From Hyperoodon ampullatus (Eukaryota > Chordata > Mammalia > Artiodactyla > Ziphiidae): 64,000 nt of DNA. A model generated the notes under the pieces. The model was not told where the DNA came from and did not search any database. It worked only from the letters and a program-made list of their open reading frames with translations. Location: the NCBI GenBank assembly GCA_949752795.1, contig OX457057.1, positions 5,074,632 through 5,138,631 on the forward strand. Direction: 5' to 3'. Made by a program: the position numbers and the translations under genes. This document shows, one piece after another, positions 11,508 through 24,004 of this stretch (the stretch's first letter is position 1; each line of letters starts with the position of its first letter).

Positions 11508-11821
11508 TTTTTTTTTTTTTTAATTTTATTTATTTTTGGCTGTGTTGGGTCTTCGTTGCTGTGTGCGGGCTTTCTCTAGTTGTGGCGAGCGGGGGCTACT
11601 CTTCATTGTGGTGCGCGGGCTTCTCATTGCGGTGGCTTCTCTTGTTGCGGAGCACGGGCTCTAGGCGCGCAGGCTTCAGTAGTTGTGGCGCGCGGGCTCA
11701 GTAGTTGTGGCGCATGGGCTTAGTTGCTCTGCGGCACGTGGGATCTTCCTGGACCAGGGCTCGAACCCGTGTCCCTTGCACTGGCAGGTGGATTCTTAAC
11801 CACTGCGCCACCAGGGAAGCC
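11508..11821 (-). mobile_element. CHR-type SINE, long form
   Basis: Long form in reverse. The 15-bp duplication CTCACTTGCCTTCTT is perfect at 11493-11507 and 11822-11836, which suggests a fairly young insertion. Confidence 0.95.
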
Positions 11822-12514
11822 CTCACTTGCCTTCTTGTTTAAGGTTTAGGTTGGATTTCTGTCATTATTTTCTTTCCTGTAATTTTTATTTTATTTTTGC
11901 AGCCAGAAGTATCCGCTGTCACTGCATCCCCCGTTTTAATCCTCATCCAGCCTCCTTGTATTGTGTGCAGTTTTGTGCACAAGCATATTCTTTTCTGACT
12001 TGGCAGGTGCTTAGGGTCCTCTTTGCTTCTCTCTTCCGTGACCTTCCCCCAGCACAGCTCTTGGCTAGCCTCAGGTCTTGCATGCAGTAGCATATCAATA
12101 AGTGCTTATTGAGTTGAGTTTGAGTTTTTAGGACAGGAGTTTAAATTTAGTGACTACCCACAGGCTTCTGAGAAATTACTGAAAGCCAATCCGTGGCCCA
12201 AAGGGAGGATGGGCTGACCAGGGCCTGTACTGCTGAGATGGGCTATCGGGGAGTGGGGATGAACCGGCCCCGTGCAAGGTGCCAGGGAAAATCCATCATG
12301 TGTCCTGAGCTCTGATTTTCATTGAAAAATCCATTTATAAATAATCTGGACAAATAAAGTAAAATGCAGTTTATTAGGATTTAGAAAAATTCATGGATAC
12401 AGAACCTTGGCCCAGTCTCACTCCCCAGCTCCCGATTAGCTGCCAGTGTCTCACTGCATCACGGGGAACCCTCCTGGCCGTCCAGGGGCTGCCCTGAGAC
12501 TGAGTCTCTTTCTT

Positions 12515-12720
12515 TTTTTTTTTTTTTTTGCAGTACGCGGGCCTCTCACTGTTGTGGCCTCTCCCGTTGCGGAGCACAGGCTCCGGACGCGCAGGCTCAG
12601 CGGCCATGGCTCACGGGCCCAGCCGCTCCACGGCATGTGGGATCTTCCCGGACCGGGGCACAAACCTACGTCCCCTGCATCGGCAGGCGGACTCTCAACC
12701 ACTGCGCCACCAGGGAAGCC
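12515..12720 (-). mobile_element. CHR-type SINE, short form
   Basis: Complete short form in reverse. CTGAGTCTCTTTCTT at 12500-12514 and its copy at 12721-12735 differ at one base. Confidence 0.95.
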
Positions 12721-12735
12721 CTGAGTGTCTTTCTT

Positions 12736-13147
12736 ATTTTCTGGCATGCTGGGCACGAGCATCTTCTTTCGCTTTCTTTTTACACAGTGGTATTTAGGGT
12801 GTGTTTTGGCCACGTGGAATTATTGGTGTGTTTTCATGTAGGTGACCGACAGGAGGAGGGGAAGATGGCCTTCTGTGTTGGCCTTCTTCATTTTCTTCCT
12901 GGAGAACCCTTGGGGCAGCGGGAGGAATGGCTGGAGCTGGATGCAGGCCTGGCCTCTGCAGGGCTGTTAAGCAGGAAAGACAGGTTGTGGACACCCACAC
13001 TCCTCATGGGCCCTCTGTCACGCCCTTGACCCCACTAGGCCCCTGGGGTCTTATGGTTATCTTCCCATTTCACATAACATCTTTATTTTATGGTTGTTCC
13101 TTAGCCCAAAGGCAACTGGGAAAGTCTGGCATCACTCACCACAAAGG
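12736..13147. other. Single-copy intronic DNA
   Basis: No recognised repeat, exon or RNA gene. Confidence 0.4.
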
Positions 13148-13345
13148 AATAGTCATCATTCATTGAGTCCCTGCTTTATGCCACACTCTGGGCCAGGACT
13201 TTCCCAGCTTCACCTCCCAGAGACCCTCAGAGGACCAGAAGGAGACCCTTAGACTTCAGGGGGCTTGCCCGGGGTCGCACAGCTTGGAAGTGCTGGAACT
13301 GGGTTTAGAATCTGCAGTTTCTTTTTTGGAGCCTCAGTTCCTTCC
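13148..13345 (-). repeat. MIR SINE fragment
   Basis: Inverted MIR order: GAGTCCCTGCTTTATGCCAC, then CTTGCCCGGGGTCGCACAGC and GGAACTGGGTTTAGAATCTG. Confidence 0.65.
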
Positions 13346-14445
13346 ATTGAGATCACAGTGATCATATTTTCCAAACCAAAAATTGGATGCAGACCATCAT
13401 GGCACAGAGGAAGGAGACAATAAATAGTTGTTGAAGGAATAAACAAATGAATCGGAACACGGCTCAGTCAGCAGGATGGATCTTGCGTCAGTGGACAGTT
13501 CTGGGCCATCTGGTCTCAGAGGCCTCCAGGTGTGTCTCCCCTCTTTGGAGGGAGGGCTGGGAGGAGCAGCACAGCAGAGCCTGGACAGCAGCATTCTCTG
13601 TTGCTGTGGGCCTTGACCATGGCTCGGGAGCGCGGCCGGCCATCGGGTGGCCGTGCACACAGCTACCTGACCGGGTGAACTTGCCAAGCCAGTCAGGTCT
13701 GGAGCTGAGACTCAAGACTTACTCTAGGCCCAGCTTGGGGAAATATTACACAGTACAAAATAAAATTAAACAGGATTAACCACAGGCCCAAATTGCACCT
13801 ATATTGTAAAAAGCATCGTGCAGTTGAGACTTAAAAAGCCTGGCGCCAGCGTGAGACCGTCTAGGTTAGTGAGAACGTCTGCGGCTTCCTGCTCGTTCCC
13901 TCAGCCTCCCCCAGGCTGGCTGCTCCTCTTCTGATGCTCTTGGGCCTCGGGGTCCAAGGGTGGCTCCTTGGAAGGATGCTCCCTTTGTTCTCTGGAGGAA
14001 GGAAGGAGGGCTCCGCTGAGAGGTGGGCCTGGAACTGCCAGCTCCCTGGGCATGAAACTTCAGGGGCTGCAGGCACCTCTCCTTTCTGCTGACAGCGACA
14101 AGGGAGACAGCTAAACCAGGGCAGCTCACGGGAGAGGGGCCACATCTCAGGAAGGCTCACAGGCTCTCCTGACATCACAGCCAGGAAGGGGCCAGAAAAG
14201 AGATGTGTACGTTGCACTGAACTTTCTAGGGTTTGAAGAAAGGGCGTGGATATTATACAGCCACTTCTGGCTTTATTTCAGCTTCGTCATTAATTCATGT
14301 TGGGTCCACAAGTAAATCATCTGAAAAATGGACTTGAAAGCTGTGCTGCTGGTGGTCACTGTTGGTGCCCCATTGCTGTAGAGTGAGGCTCTGGGATCAT
14401 TCATTTCCGTTTCCAGATTCTAAAGCTCACTGGGCTTTGCAAAGA
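13346..14445. other. Single-copy intronic DNA
   Basis: GC-rich in its first half. No repeat family or exon recognised; open frames on both strands look like chance. Confidence 0.4.
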
Positions 14446-14640
14446 CATATGCACACTACTATATATGAAATAGATAACTAATAAGGACCTACTGTATAGC
14501 ACAGGGAACTCTACTCAAGAATCTAACAAAGAGTGGATATATGTGTTAATACATGTATAACTGATTCACTGTGCTGTGCACCTGAGACTAACACAACATT
14601 GTGAATCGACTATACTCCAATAAAAATTTAAAAAAAAACC
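14446..14640 (+). mobile_element. L1 3' end, sense
   Basis: Contains GGACCTACTGTATAGCACAG, ATGTATAACTGATTCACTGT and TATACTCCAATAAAAATT with a short A tail. Only the last ~190 bp of the L1 3' UTR are present. Confidence 0.85.
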
Positions 14641-14697
14641 ATAAAACAGTTGCCTTTTGAGAACCCAGCTTTCTCTCTGATATGCAGGTTCTGCCTA

Positions 14698-14713
14698 GTG
14701 ACCCCTAGTGGTG
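14698..14713 (-). promoter_or_regulatory. CTCF-like motif, minus orientation
   Basis: The minus strand reads CACCACTAGGGGTCAC, one key mismatch (T for G) from the CTCF core. Confidence 0.3.
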
Positions 14714-15479
14714 ACAACAAAGGGAGTGGTCAACTAAAACACAGGCCTGCACCACGGACAGCCTTCCCGCCGGCTCTGATGCATCCCCGGGCAGTGCCGT
14801 TCTCTGTTGGTGGCAGGGAGGGGACAGGGAGGAAAGTCCTCCCTATTTGTCCCCACCATCCATCCCTCCATCTCCTCAAACTGTCAGTCTCAGCCAGTTT
14901 TCTCTAAGCATAGAAATCATCTCTGTGTGTGTGTTTTCATTCGGGAAAAATCACTCAGGCAAGGTAAAGACTTGGTGAGGAACGTGCTTTGGTGCAAAAG
15001 GCACTGGGACGCAGATACGCTTTTTCTGGCTCTGAACACCCAGGCGAGGTGCACTTCAGAAGGGAGGACTGATTTTGTGTGTGTTTCTGGGCAAGAAGAA
15101 GCTTAAAGAGGGACAGTCTGAACGCCAGGCTGCCACCGCTGGCAGAAGCGACTAGTTATTGGTGGGACTCCTGTGGGCTCCCGCAGGGGGTACCCATGCT
15201 GACTGAGTGGGAGGGGAGGGTGAATCAGGGTCCGGCCCCGGCTTGCTGCGGAGAGAAGGTGGAATGGCACCTCCCTTCCCCTCCTTCAACGAGGTCATAA
15301 ATGACAAATGAACAGGAGATGGTGGAGGTGGATTGGGTAGGATTTGGACGTGTTTCTCCTGACCTTGATGGGGCCATGTCCCTTCTATTTGTAATCTTGG
15401 GCTAGAACAACTGACACATGGCCTGATAGGAAACAAAAGCAAACAATAGACTCACTTGAAAGATACAGTGAATAGAATT
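14714..15479. other. Single-copy intronic DNA
   Basis: No recognised repeat or exon. Confidence 0.4.
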
Positions 15480-15960
15480 TAATTGAATTTTTTTTTTTTT
15501 GGTACAGACATTGATTTGACCCTGTAAGACGTATCCAGTAAATCATTAGGAGAATTAGTGTATATTAAAATGTAGTTTATTATCATGGAAATTTTTATTG
15601 TGCTTGTAGTTGTGTTTTTAATTATTTTAATGACTTTCTGTCTTTCAAATCGTGCTAAATCTATTTTTTATTTTTTAAACAAATGGACTCTAGTTTTACA
15701 AGGTGATGTGTAGTGCCGAGCTGCTGATGAGTATTGCTCCTCCATTAATGAGAACGAACAGATTACAAAGACTGAAAATGGACCGATTTACACACTTTTT
15801 AAAAAGCCAATTAATATCTAACCATTAAACACAAATGCTATAGATTCGTCTCACCATCTTATCTATTCTCTGAGCTCTTATTGGATCGTGCAGAGATTGA
15901 CTTTTTAAACTAAATAAGTGAAGGAAGCTCTGAAAGTGGAAATGCCTGGGACCAATTAAA
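15480..15960. promoter_or_regulatory. Candidate conserved non-coding element
   Basis: An AT-rich, repeat-free block with clustered TAAT-type sites (TTAATTATTTTAATGAC, CATTAATGAG, CAATTAATATC, CCAATTAAAATG), no open frame of note, and sharp contrast with its GC-rich neighbours. It has the look of a mammalian conserved enhancer. Conservation itself cannot be tested here. Confidence 0.35.
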
Positions 15961-16459
15961 ATGAAGGATTTGAACCATAATGTGGTGAAAATACCCCATG
16001 CCTTCTTGCCTGGGGGATTATTACTGAAATGAGCTGAGAGGATGGGGGTGACTGTCCACCCTGACTTTGAAAGATGAAGCAGAGGCTAGAGGCTCTGTTG
16101 GGGGAACCTGGTAAGATCGGGGTTGGGGGCTGTTTCTCCAGTGGTAACAATGGACTATGTTGGCCTATCTGAGCCTTCTTGAGGTCAAGGGCAAATCCTT
16201 GTTACACGCTTGCTGGGGCTTTGTGTGCAGTCAGGTCCACATGGAGATCAGCTTCCTGACCACTCTCTCAGCACTGAACTCATCCGAACTGCACTACGTG
16301 GTACATGGTATTCGTGTCATGATCAGATGTCTGAAATTTCCCAGTGCAAACCTCTTATTTCAAATATTTGGCCCCATTAATCACATGGGGGCTCACACCA
16401 GCTTCTCCCTGGCTGCATGCTGGTTGGATATTTCTGACTTTGCAAGGTTGTCAGGCAAC

Positions 16460-16570
16460 GTGTCTTGGCAACCAGAGGCAGGAGATGTGAGGTGTGTGGG
16501 CTCTGGAGACACAAGGTTGAGGTCTGAAACCTGCCACCAGAATTTGTTAGCCAGATGGCCTTGAACAGGC
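16460..16570 (+). repeat. MIR SINE fragment
   Basis: GGGCTCTGGAGACACAAGG, then TGCCACCAGAATTTGTTAGC and GGCCTTGAACAGGC fit a decayed MIR body. Confidence 0.55.
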
Positions 16571-16579
16571 TTATTTGTT

Positions 16580-17830
16580 TGTTTATTCATTCAATAAATA
16601 TTCACTGAATCTGGGTCAAGCACTGTTCTGGAGGCTGTGATCAAATGGACAAAATCTCTGCATTCCAGTGGGGATGGTGGTAAGGAACAGAGAGGGACAA
16701 TAACAAAAATTGTATAGCAATTTATATAGTATATTGCAGGATGTCACATGGGAATATATACTATGGAGAAAAAAGTCACACGGGTGAGGGGGAGAGGGAG
16801 TGTGTAAGAGGATGCTACTGTTTTATACAGTGATTAGGGAGGGCCTTCTTGATAAAAGGACAATTGAACTGAGACCCAAAGCAAGTGAGGATGTGGCCAA
16901 GTGGAATTCTGAGAGAAGAGGCTCTTCTAGACTCAGGGGAATGGAAATGCAAAGGCCCTGGGGCAGGAACATGCTGATCTGTTTGGGGACCAGCAACGGA
17001 AGGAGCAGTGTGGCTAGAGCAGAGTGGTAGGGAATAGATTAGAGATGTGTGGGACCGGATCACGCAGGGCTGCTGGGCTCCTGAGAGGACTTTGGCTTTG
17101 ACTTTGAGTGAGGTGGGAGCCGTCTTCAGGATGCGCCTCAGGATGCTGGTGTCTGGGAGCAAGGGTGCAAAGAGGGAGACCAGATAGGAGATCATCGCAG
17201 TCCTCCAGGTGGGAGGTGCTGGTGGCTTGAACCAAGGGGGCAGCAAAGAAGGTGGGAGATATGTTGGATTTCGGACAGATTTTGAAAGTAGTGTGAACAG
17301 AATTTGCTCATGAATGTTTGAGAAGCAGAGGAGATGAGGATGGCTCTTAGATGTCGGGCCTGAGCTACTGGAAGGATGGAGCTGTCATCTGCTGAGAAGG
17401 GGGAAACTAGAGGATGAGGGGGTTTGTGTGTGTGTGTGTGTGGGGGGAGGTCAAGAGTTCATAGGTGAGACGTGAAGTTTAAGAGACCTAGCAGGTATTC
17501 AGGTGCAGTTATCTAACAGGCAGTTCAGGGTAGAAGTTCAGGTTGAAAATACAAATTCTGGGGTAGTCAGTGTAGAGGTGATGTTTAGAGCTGCGAGTCT
17601 TGATGAGATGACAGGGAGTGGGTGGGGGTGGAGAAGAGGTCCAGGGACCAGGCTTTGGGGACCATCCAAGGTTTAGAGGGTAGAAAGGAGGATGAGGAGG
17701 AACAAGCAAACACCAAGAATAACAGCCAGAGAAGCAGAAGACCAAGAGAGAGTGGGGAGTCTTAGAGGTCGAGGAAAGATAGTGTTTCAACAAGGAGGCA
17801 AGTGATATCAAAAGATGCTGATAAGGCAGA
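16580..17830 (+). repeat. Medium-reiterated mammalian repeat, near full length
   Basis: The longest copy in the window. It starts TTCATTCAATAAATATTCAC, passes TAGGGAGGGCCTTCTTGAT, GAACTGAGACCCAAAGC, AATGCAAAGGCCCTGGGGC, GGACTTTGGCTTTGACTTTG and CAGTCCTCCAGGTGGGAGG, and runs to the next SINE. A GT microsatellite lies inside at 17424-17442. Recognised as an ancient mammal-wide unit; name not certain. Confidence 0.5.
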
Positions 17831-17833
17831 TGG

Positions 17834-18184
17834 GCTTCCCTGGTGGCGCAGTGGTTAAGAATCCTCCTGCCAATGCAGGGGACACGGGTTTGATCCCTGG
17901 TCCGGGAAGATCCCACATGCCGTGGAGCAACTAAGCCCATGCGCCACAGCTACTGAGCCTGCGCTCTAGAGCCTGTGAGCCACAACTACTGAGCCTGTGT
18001 GCAAACAACTACTGAAGCCTGCGTTCCTAGAGCCGGTGCTCCGCAGCAAGGGAAGCCACTGCTTTGAGAAGCCCGCGCACCGCAACGAAGAGTAGCCCCC
18101 GCTTGCCGCAACTAGAGAAAGCCCGCGCACAGCAACGAAGACCCAATGCAGCCAAAAATAAATAAATGAATTTATTAAAAAAAA
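17834..18184 (+). mobile_element. CHR-type SINE, long form
   Basis: Long form in sense, from GGGCTTCCCTGGTGGCGCAG to an AAATAAATAAATG tail. Target-site duplication not clear. Confidence 0.92.
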
Positions 18185-18369
18185 TTTGGGGTAAATCCCC
18201 CACTTCCAGCAGTTGTGAAATGTTACAGGAAGATCAGAAAGTCAGAAACGCCATATTCCTGCTAAGTGGGTGGCTCATCTGTATGACTCTACAGATGAAA
18301 CACGTTGCTTCCTTCCTTCCTACTTTCAGTTTTGCCTGCTTTGCAAAATGGTGCATCTCAAGATGAAAG

Positions 18370-18720
18370 CCATTTTGACTTTGAGTTAGAGTCTTTGAAG
18401 TCTCGGTTTTTCTTTTCTGATTATAAAAACACATACTAATTGTAGAAAAATAAATTGGAAAGTCGAAGAAAATGTATAAAAGAGAAATTTATCTAGGGCC
18501 TCACACCCAAATCCAACTGCTGTGAACATTTTAGTAAATGTTTTTCCAATATTTTTATGAACTCTTTGAAAACATATTTGAGATTGTTGTACTGTTTCTA
18601 TGTTTAAAACATATTTGAAATGTTATACTGTTACACAGCTTCATTTCTTGGTTTTCCTTCTCAACATTGTATTATAAGCACTAAATTCTCTTGAATGTTT
18701 TTAATGGCTATGCAGCATGG
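18370..18720. repeat. Possible ancient interspersed repeat remnant
   Basis: The pattern ACATACTAATTGTAGAAAA, GCTGTGAACATTTTAGTAAA and TTTTTAATGGCTATGCAGC is one I know from old mammalian repeats. Family uncertain. Confidence 0.35.
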
Positions 18721-18754
18721 AATCTGAGTTTGCCACCTAAACTTATACTGGAGT

Positions 18755-18905
18755 AAAATGATAATAATAGTTAACCCTTGTATAGCATCTGCTGTGTTCC
18801 AGGCTCTGTTTTAAGTAGTTTACATAAATTAGCTCATTTAATCCTCATTACCACCTTCTGACACAGGTACACTCATTACTCCCAGTTTACAGAAAAGACT
18901 TTAAT
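18755..18905 (-). repeat. MIR SINE fragment
   Basis: Inverted MIR: ATAGTTAACCCTTGTATAGC, GTTCCAGGCTCTGTTTTAAG, ATTAGCTCATTTAATCCTCA and CCCAGTTTACAGAAAAG. Confidence 0.8.
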
Positions 18906-19450
18906 GCTGAGTTAAAGCCCTTCTTTGAATTTGAGGATGAAAGGATGAGGGAACTGACGTTCCTTTAACAGCCACTGTTGCCTGGGTTTGCCAGGCAGCC
19001 ACCTTCCTCTCAAAAACCCCTGCAGTGTTGGGAGCAGAGGTTGGAGATGTGCCTCCCACTTTAACGTTTCAGGAAAAAGTCCCCCAAATTTTGGTATCTG
19101 TGATGTAAAAACAACAAAGTCTCCCCTCAGCTCTCCCCTCACAATCTCTTAGTGGCTGAGGTTTTCTATTTATTTGTTTTTCTTGATTTTCATCCTGTGT
19201 TTTCTCCTGCCACTGCCTCTTAGTTGAAACTTCAGTTAGAATTCCTGGGACAGGAGTCTTCAGTGTTCAGGGATGGAAAGAAACAACTGTACCTTAGAGC
19301 GATGATTTCCCAATACTTTGCCCTTCACATCCAGAAAGACATTTCCTGTCATGACCCAGAACACACATACGTATATTCATCTGTGATAAAATATCTGAAC
19401 AGAAGTTTCAAGAAACAATAATACTCATGGTGCATTCTGATATTTTCCAC

Positions 19451-19490
19451 TCCATCCCACCCCACCCCATCCCATCCCATTCTGTTCCAT
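19451..19490. repeat. (CCCAT)n-like simple repeat
   Basis: Imperfect CCATCCCACCCCACCC and CCCAT units over about 40 bases. Confidence 0.75.
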
Positions 19491-19660
19491 TAAGAAAATA
19501 CCAATTTCCACCCTAGATTGATTTCAAGACTCACTAATAGGTTAATGGGTTACAACAAGCAGTAAGAAATTGCTGCCCCTTGAACACAATGTTGGTTCAG
19601 GACCAAGGACAGCCACCCCCTTTCTCCTTCCCCTGAGGTCACATTTTGGTTTCTTATTCT

Positions 19661-19709
19661 TTTTTTTTTTAATTTATATTTTTTATTGAAGTATAATGGA
19701 CAAATTATA
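19661..19709 (-). mobile_element. Very short L1 3'-end insertion
   Basis: A T run, then AATTTATATTTTTTATTGAA, matches the reverse of an L1 tail. The flanks TTTGGTTTCTTATTCT (19645-19660) and TTTGGTTTCTTGTTCT (19710-19725) agree at 15 of 16 bases, marking a target-site duplication. Confidence 0.65.
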
Positions 19710-22700
19710 TTTGGTTTCTTGTTCTGACTCCTCCAGCCTGTGTTGACATGTCTCTTCCTGGACTTCCAAGGCCTACTTTGGATCTTAGTGGCCTTAAGGT
19801 CACGTGACACTCTCTAATTTAGGTGCCTAGTCTTCCAAGATCATAAGCTTCCTAAAGAGAAGGCTAGGTCTTCTCCATGGCTTACATCCCCCATAATGCT
19901 TGACCCAGATTCTCAAGGAATTAACAGAACTCAACCAGTGAGGATAAGAATATTGCTTTGAGGCTGCGCCCCTGGGGATGCGGCTGGCTGCAGATCCAGT
20001 GGGGTTGACTTGGTAGATGGTCATCACATTGGACAGGGAGGGCCTCCTTTTATTGGAATCTCTTTCTTTTTTACATGACCAGAAGGAAAGGACCAATTTA
20101 GTCCTCCTACTATTGATATTGCCCTATTGGGACCCTTTGAAGAGTAAGGTCCCTTTCTATAAAAGTTTTGACATTACATGCATCATCACATCCCGAAGCT
20201 CTCTGGAAGATACATTTGACTGACTGCATTTTTCACTCTGCAGCCCTTGGTGCTCTTCAGATGACACAATATGAGGCTTTGGGGTTCCTTATCTTTCATA
20301 TTACTGCTTGACATTATCAAGAAGAAAGAAAGAGGGAGATCTTTTTTTTCCCTTTTAATGGAATCAGAAATTCTGACGATAGGGCCCACCTGGTCAAAGT
20401 AAAGATTGATACAGATTTGTCAATGGTCAGTTTTTGGATGCATCTACTTCCATAGTTTTATTTAAGGCCTCATATGGACCTAGGCTTGTGTCTTTGGGAA
20501 TAGGGCATCTGCATGATTGATCAATAATATCTGAGGACTGGAGCCAGGTCCTGGTCAGCTTTCTCAATGGGATTCCTGCTGAAGCAGCATAGCAGTGGGC
20601 CTTTTGAGTTGTGTGTCAGCTAGAAAGGCTGTGTTCACGCATATGTTAAGGTCTTCCGAGACCAAACTCAACTGCGCTTCAAAGCGGGATAGAACAATTA
20701 CCTCTAGAAAATGTATGACTTTTCCTCCTGTTTACTCTTCAGTTCTAAAAGCTGAAAGCTGGGGTGCTTGCTTGGCACGTGGGATTCATGATCACAGGTG
20801 TTGCCAACAGAGGTGGTGCCTAAGCTTAACTTCTCCTGTGAAGGCGGGTTATGAAATCCAAACACCTTTCATCTATTAATGGCCACCAGTGGCTTATAAT
20901 CAAGTCACACTCTGTTAGCTGCACAATTAACTTGTTTGTTTGAAGTGCAAATGAAGGATTTGAGGCATTTGCTAATGAGTCTTACTCCCTAGGTTAGCTG
21001 GAATCCCTGTGTTTTCTGAATTGAGGCAGTTCTGGAATTTAAGGAGAGGTATTTGTTGCCTCTATTTTCTTCCTCCATGAAATCAGCTTGTTTTGCTTTT
21101 GCACAGATGGGAAGAAGTCGGCTCTCCAGCGTTCCTTCCCCTCTGGACTCTTCTTTAATTTCGTTCTCAGTTTCGTAACTCGTGGGGAGTACCTCCTCCT
21201 TGCTGCTGCTCTAACGGCTCTCTCAGCTTCAGTGTTGCACCCCTTCTGTCGGAGCAGAGGGAGCTCCAGAGTCTCCCCCTTTGCCTGCTGCCTTTGATTC
21301 GCTCTTTATTTGTGGCTTTCCTCTGGAACGAGTTTCTTTTGTAGATAATGGGATTCCATTATGGGGTGTTAGGCTGCTCTGGAACTGTCGGCTGTGAAGG
21401 AAGATAGCAGGTTTTGATCAATGGTTTCTGCTTGTACCTTGGATGTGTTAATTTTAAGATGGCTTGCTTCTGTGTTTATTACTTTTATTGGGTCTGGGGA
21501 TAGGGGAAGGCTTGGGATGAGTGTTGGTGTTTGTTCTGCAAGGAAATTTAGTCGCTCAGAGTTAGGAAGGGACTGGAGCAAGGCAAGACACCCACCTCCA
21601 TTCACCAGAGCCATCATCTGCTACCTTCAAAGACTTTTCTGACCTCTTTGAATGATTTAAGACCCATTTCCAAAGGGCTGTATTTGTTAATGCGTTAGAT
21701 CAGAGGTGGAGGCTTGGGGCATTGTGGGTGGGGTTATCTATTGGTAGGAAGGGAACACACACACCCTGATCTAAATCCCTGATTTATTTCGCCAGGGATT
21801 CAGGATTTATCTCGAAGGGAGGCATCTACACAAAGACCAAGTAGATGCGAGATATTTTTACATAGCTTGTCCCTTGTCCCTAGTTCTTCATGGGAGTTGG
21901 CAGCATGTGGCTGTCAGTGACACTTTCTGTGCAGATAGAATCCTGCCAAGGTTGAAAAAGAAGCCAAATTCTTGCAACACTATTTCTGTTTTATATTCAG
22001 GCTTATATCGCTATTCTGGAAGGACTTGTAACAACAATCTGTGCTCTTTTAGGCTCTTCTGATTCTTGAACTGAATCTGTCAAAGCAGCAAGTCTACATC
22101 TTCATCCAGGGGTAGAGGTGAAGTGTGGGTGTTGTTAAAGCAGAATCAGAATTCAGTTGTCCCTGGACACTATCTCCCCCTCCCACTTTTTGGTATTTGA
22201 GAAAGCCTGGATCTGCATAGGCTTCATGGAAGCCTCTCTCTGAGGCCACAATGACGCCCTCAAAGTTTTAACCCTTTTGCTTTAGTCTGGCTTTCTCTTT
22301 TATCCAGAAATTGCTGACTTCTCAAAGAATAAAACAAAAATCTAAAAAATCATGGCAAGGCATTTGCTGCTATCCATGATGGGGCAACTGGGACCAGATT
22401 TGTCCTCTTGCCATCAACAAGGATACAACTGGACAAAATATGTGAGATGAATATTTTCAGATGTTATACAATAGTCAGGGTAGGACCGTGGTTTCCAAAA
22501 GGAGGTTGTGAGTCTGACAATCACTCTGTATTTCTGCTTGGAGGCATTTCAAGACTGGTTTCAAGGAGGTACCCCATGTAGAATACAGTCATCTTGCTGA
22601 GTTGAGGAGACAGATACCAGAGTTTGGGGAGGTTGAGATGGCCAGAATTCACAAGGCAGAATATCAGAGAGGAGAGAGCCTTGAAGAGAAAGTGTTCCAG

Positions 22701-22929
22701 ATATCTGCATGGGTCCCCTGGAAAGTTCTGTTGATTTCTAAGCTGCTGAAGTATAAGAATAAACTGCAAAGTTGGGCTAAAAGCACCTAGGCTGTAAGGT
22801 GAAAAATCCCCAGAATTCATACAGCACTTGGAGGTATTCAAATTCTGACCAGCCAGATTGGAGAGTCTCCTTGAATAAATGGGACATTCAGTACAGAAAG
22901 AAAAAAAAAAAAGCAGGGCTAAAACATTT

Positions 22930-23660
22930 CTAGAGTAAGCGGTACTGCAGACCCATATTTACAAAGATTAAAAATAAGTCTGGAGAGGATCAGGTTGATC
23001 CACAAGAAGTTCAAATGCCTGCTGGAGCAAAGCCTAACCATCTTTAGTTAAAGATGTAATGCCTGACAACTTTCCAAGTTTGATGAAAACTATAAACCCA
23101 ATGGTCCAAGAAGCTCAACACACCCCAAGCAAGTTAAAAACAAAGAAAACCACAGCAAGGAGCACCATAAATAGCTTCAAATCAGTGATAAAGAGAAAAT
23201 CCTAAAATCAACCAGGGTGGGGAGGTACGGGTGGGGCAAAGAATTTCTGCAGATTTCTCATCAGAAACCATGCAAGCCAGAGAACAATGGACTGAAATCT
23301 CCTAAGTGCTGAAAGGGAAGAATCCTGTCAGGCTAGAATTCTATATTTGGTGAAATTACCCTTAAGAAACGAAAGTGAAGTAAAGACGTTTTCCAACAGA
23401 CGGACAGACACACAGACACATGCCCACTTCAGAGAATTCATTGCTTGGAGACCCATACTATAAGAAATGTTAAAGGAAGTTCATGTGAAGAAGAATGACA
23501 CAAGATGAAAACTGGGAGCTATACAGTGAGGACTCAGTGCTGAAAATGGTAAATACATAGGTAAATATCAGAGATTTTTCTTCATTTTAAATTTCTTTAA
23601 AACATAATGAATTGTTTAAATCACTGCATTGGGGGTCTAGAACAGAGAGAGGTGTAAAAT
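22930..23660 (+). mobile_element. Ancient L1 (L1M-type) segment, sense
   Basis: Contains AGGCTAGAATTCTATATTTG, AAAGACGTTTTCCAACAGAC, ACTATAAGAAATGTTAAAGG and AATTTCTTTAAAACATAATG, all landmarks of old mammalian L1. It continues after the SINE at 23672-23993. Heavily decayed and non-coding. Confidence 0.65.
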
Positions 23661-23671
23661 ATATGACAACA

Positions 23672-23993
23672 GGACTTCCCTGGTGGTGCAGTGGTTTGAG
23701 AATCTGCCTGCCAATGCAGGGGACACAGGTTCGAGCCCTGGTCCAGGAAGATCCCACATGCTGTGGAGCAACTAAGCCCATGCACCACAACTACTGAGCC
23801 CATGTGCCACAGCTACTGAAGCCTGCATGCCTAGAGCCTGAGCCCATGCTTCACAACAAAAGAAGCCACTGCAGTGAGAAACCTGCACACCACAACAAAG
23901 AGTAGCCCCCGCTCACCACAACTAGAGAAAGCCCGTGCACAACAATGAAGACCCAACGCACCCATAAATAAATAAATAAATTTATAATAAAAA
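23672..23993 (+). mobile_element. CHR-type SINE, long form
   Basis: Long form in sense with an AAATAAATAAATTTAT tail. ATATGACAACA is duplicated at 23661-23671 and 23994-24004. It lies inside the old L1 and is more diverged than other copies. Confidence 0.92.
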
Positions 23994-24004
23994 ATATGAC
24001 AACA

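Larger units (their letters stand above)
18906..22920. other. Mostly single-copy intronic DNA
   Basis: About 4 kb with no recognised exon or RNA gene. It contains a CCCAT-type simple repeat at 19451-19490, a very short L1 insertion at 19661-19709 and AT-rich stretches. Some may be repeats too old for me to recognise. Confidence 0.4.

Noticed and set aside
17834..17900. tRNA gene suggested by A-box and B-box-like motifs
   Set aside because: These motifs belong to the tRNA-derived head of the CHR SINE; no intact cloverleaf follows.
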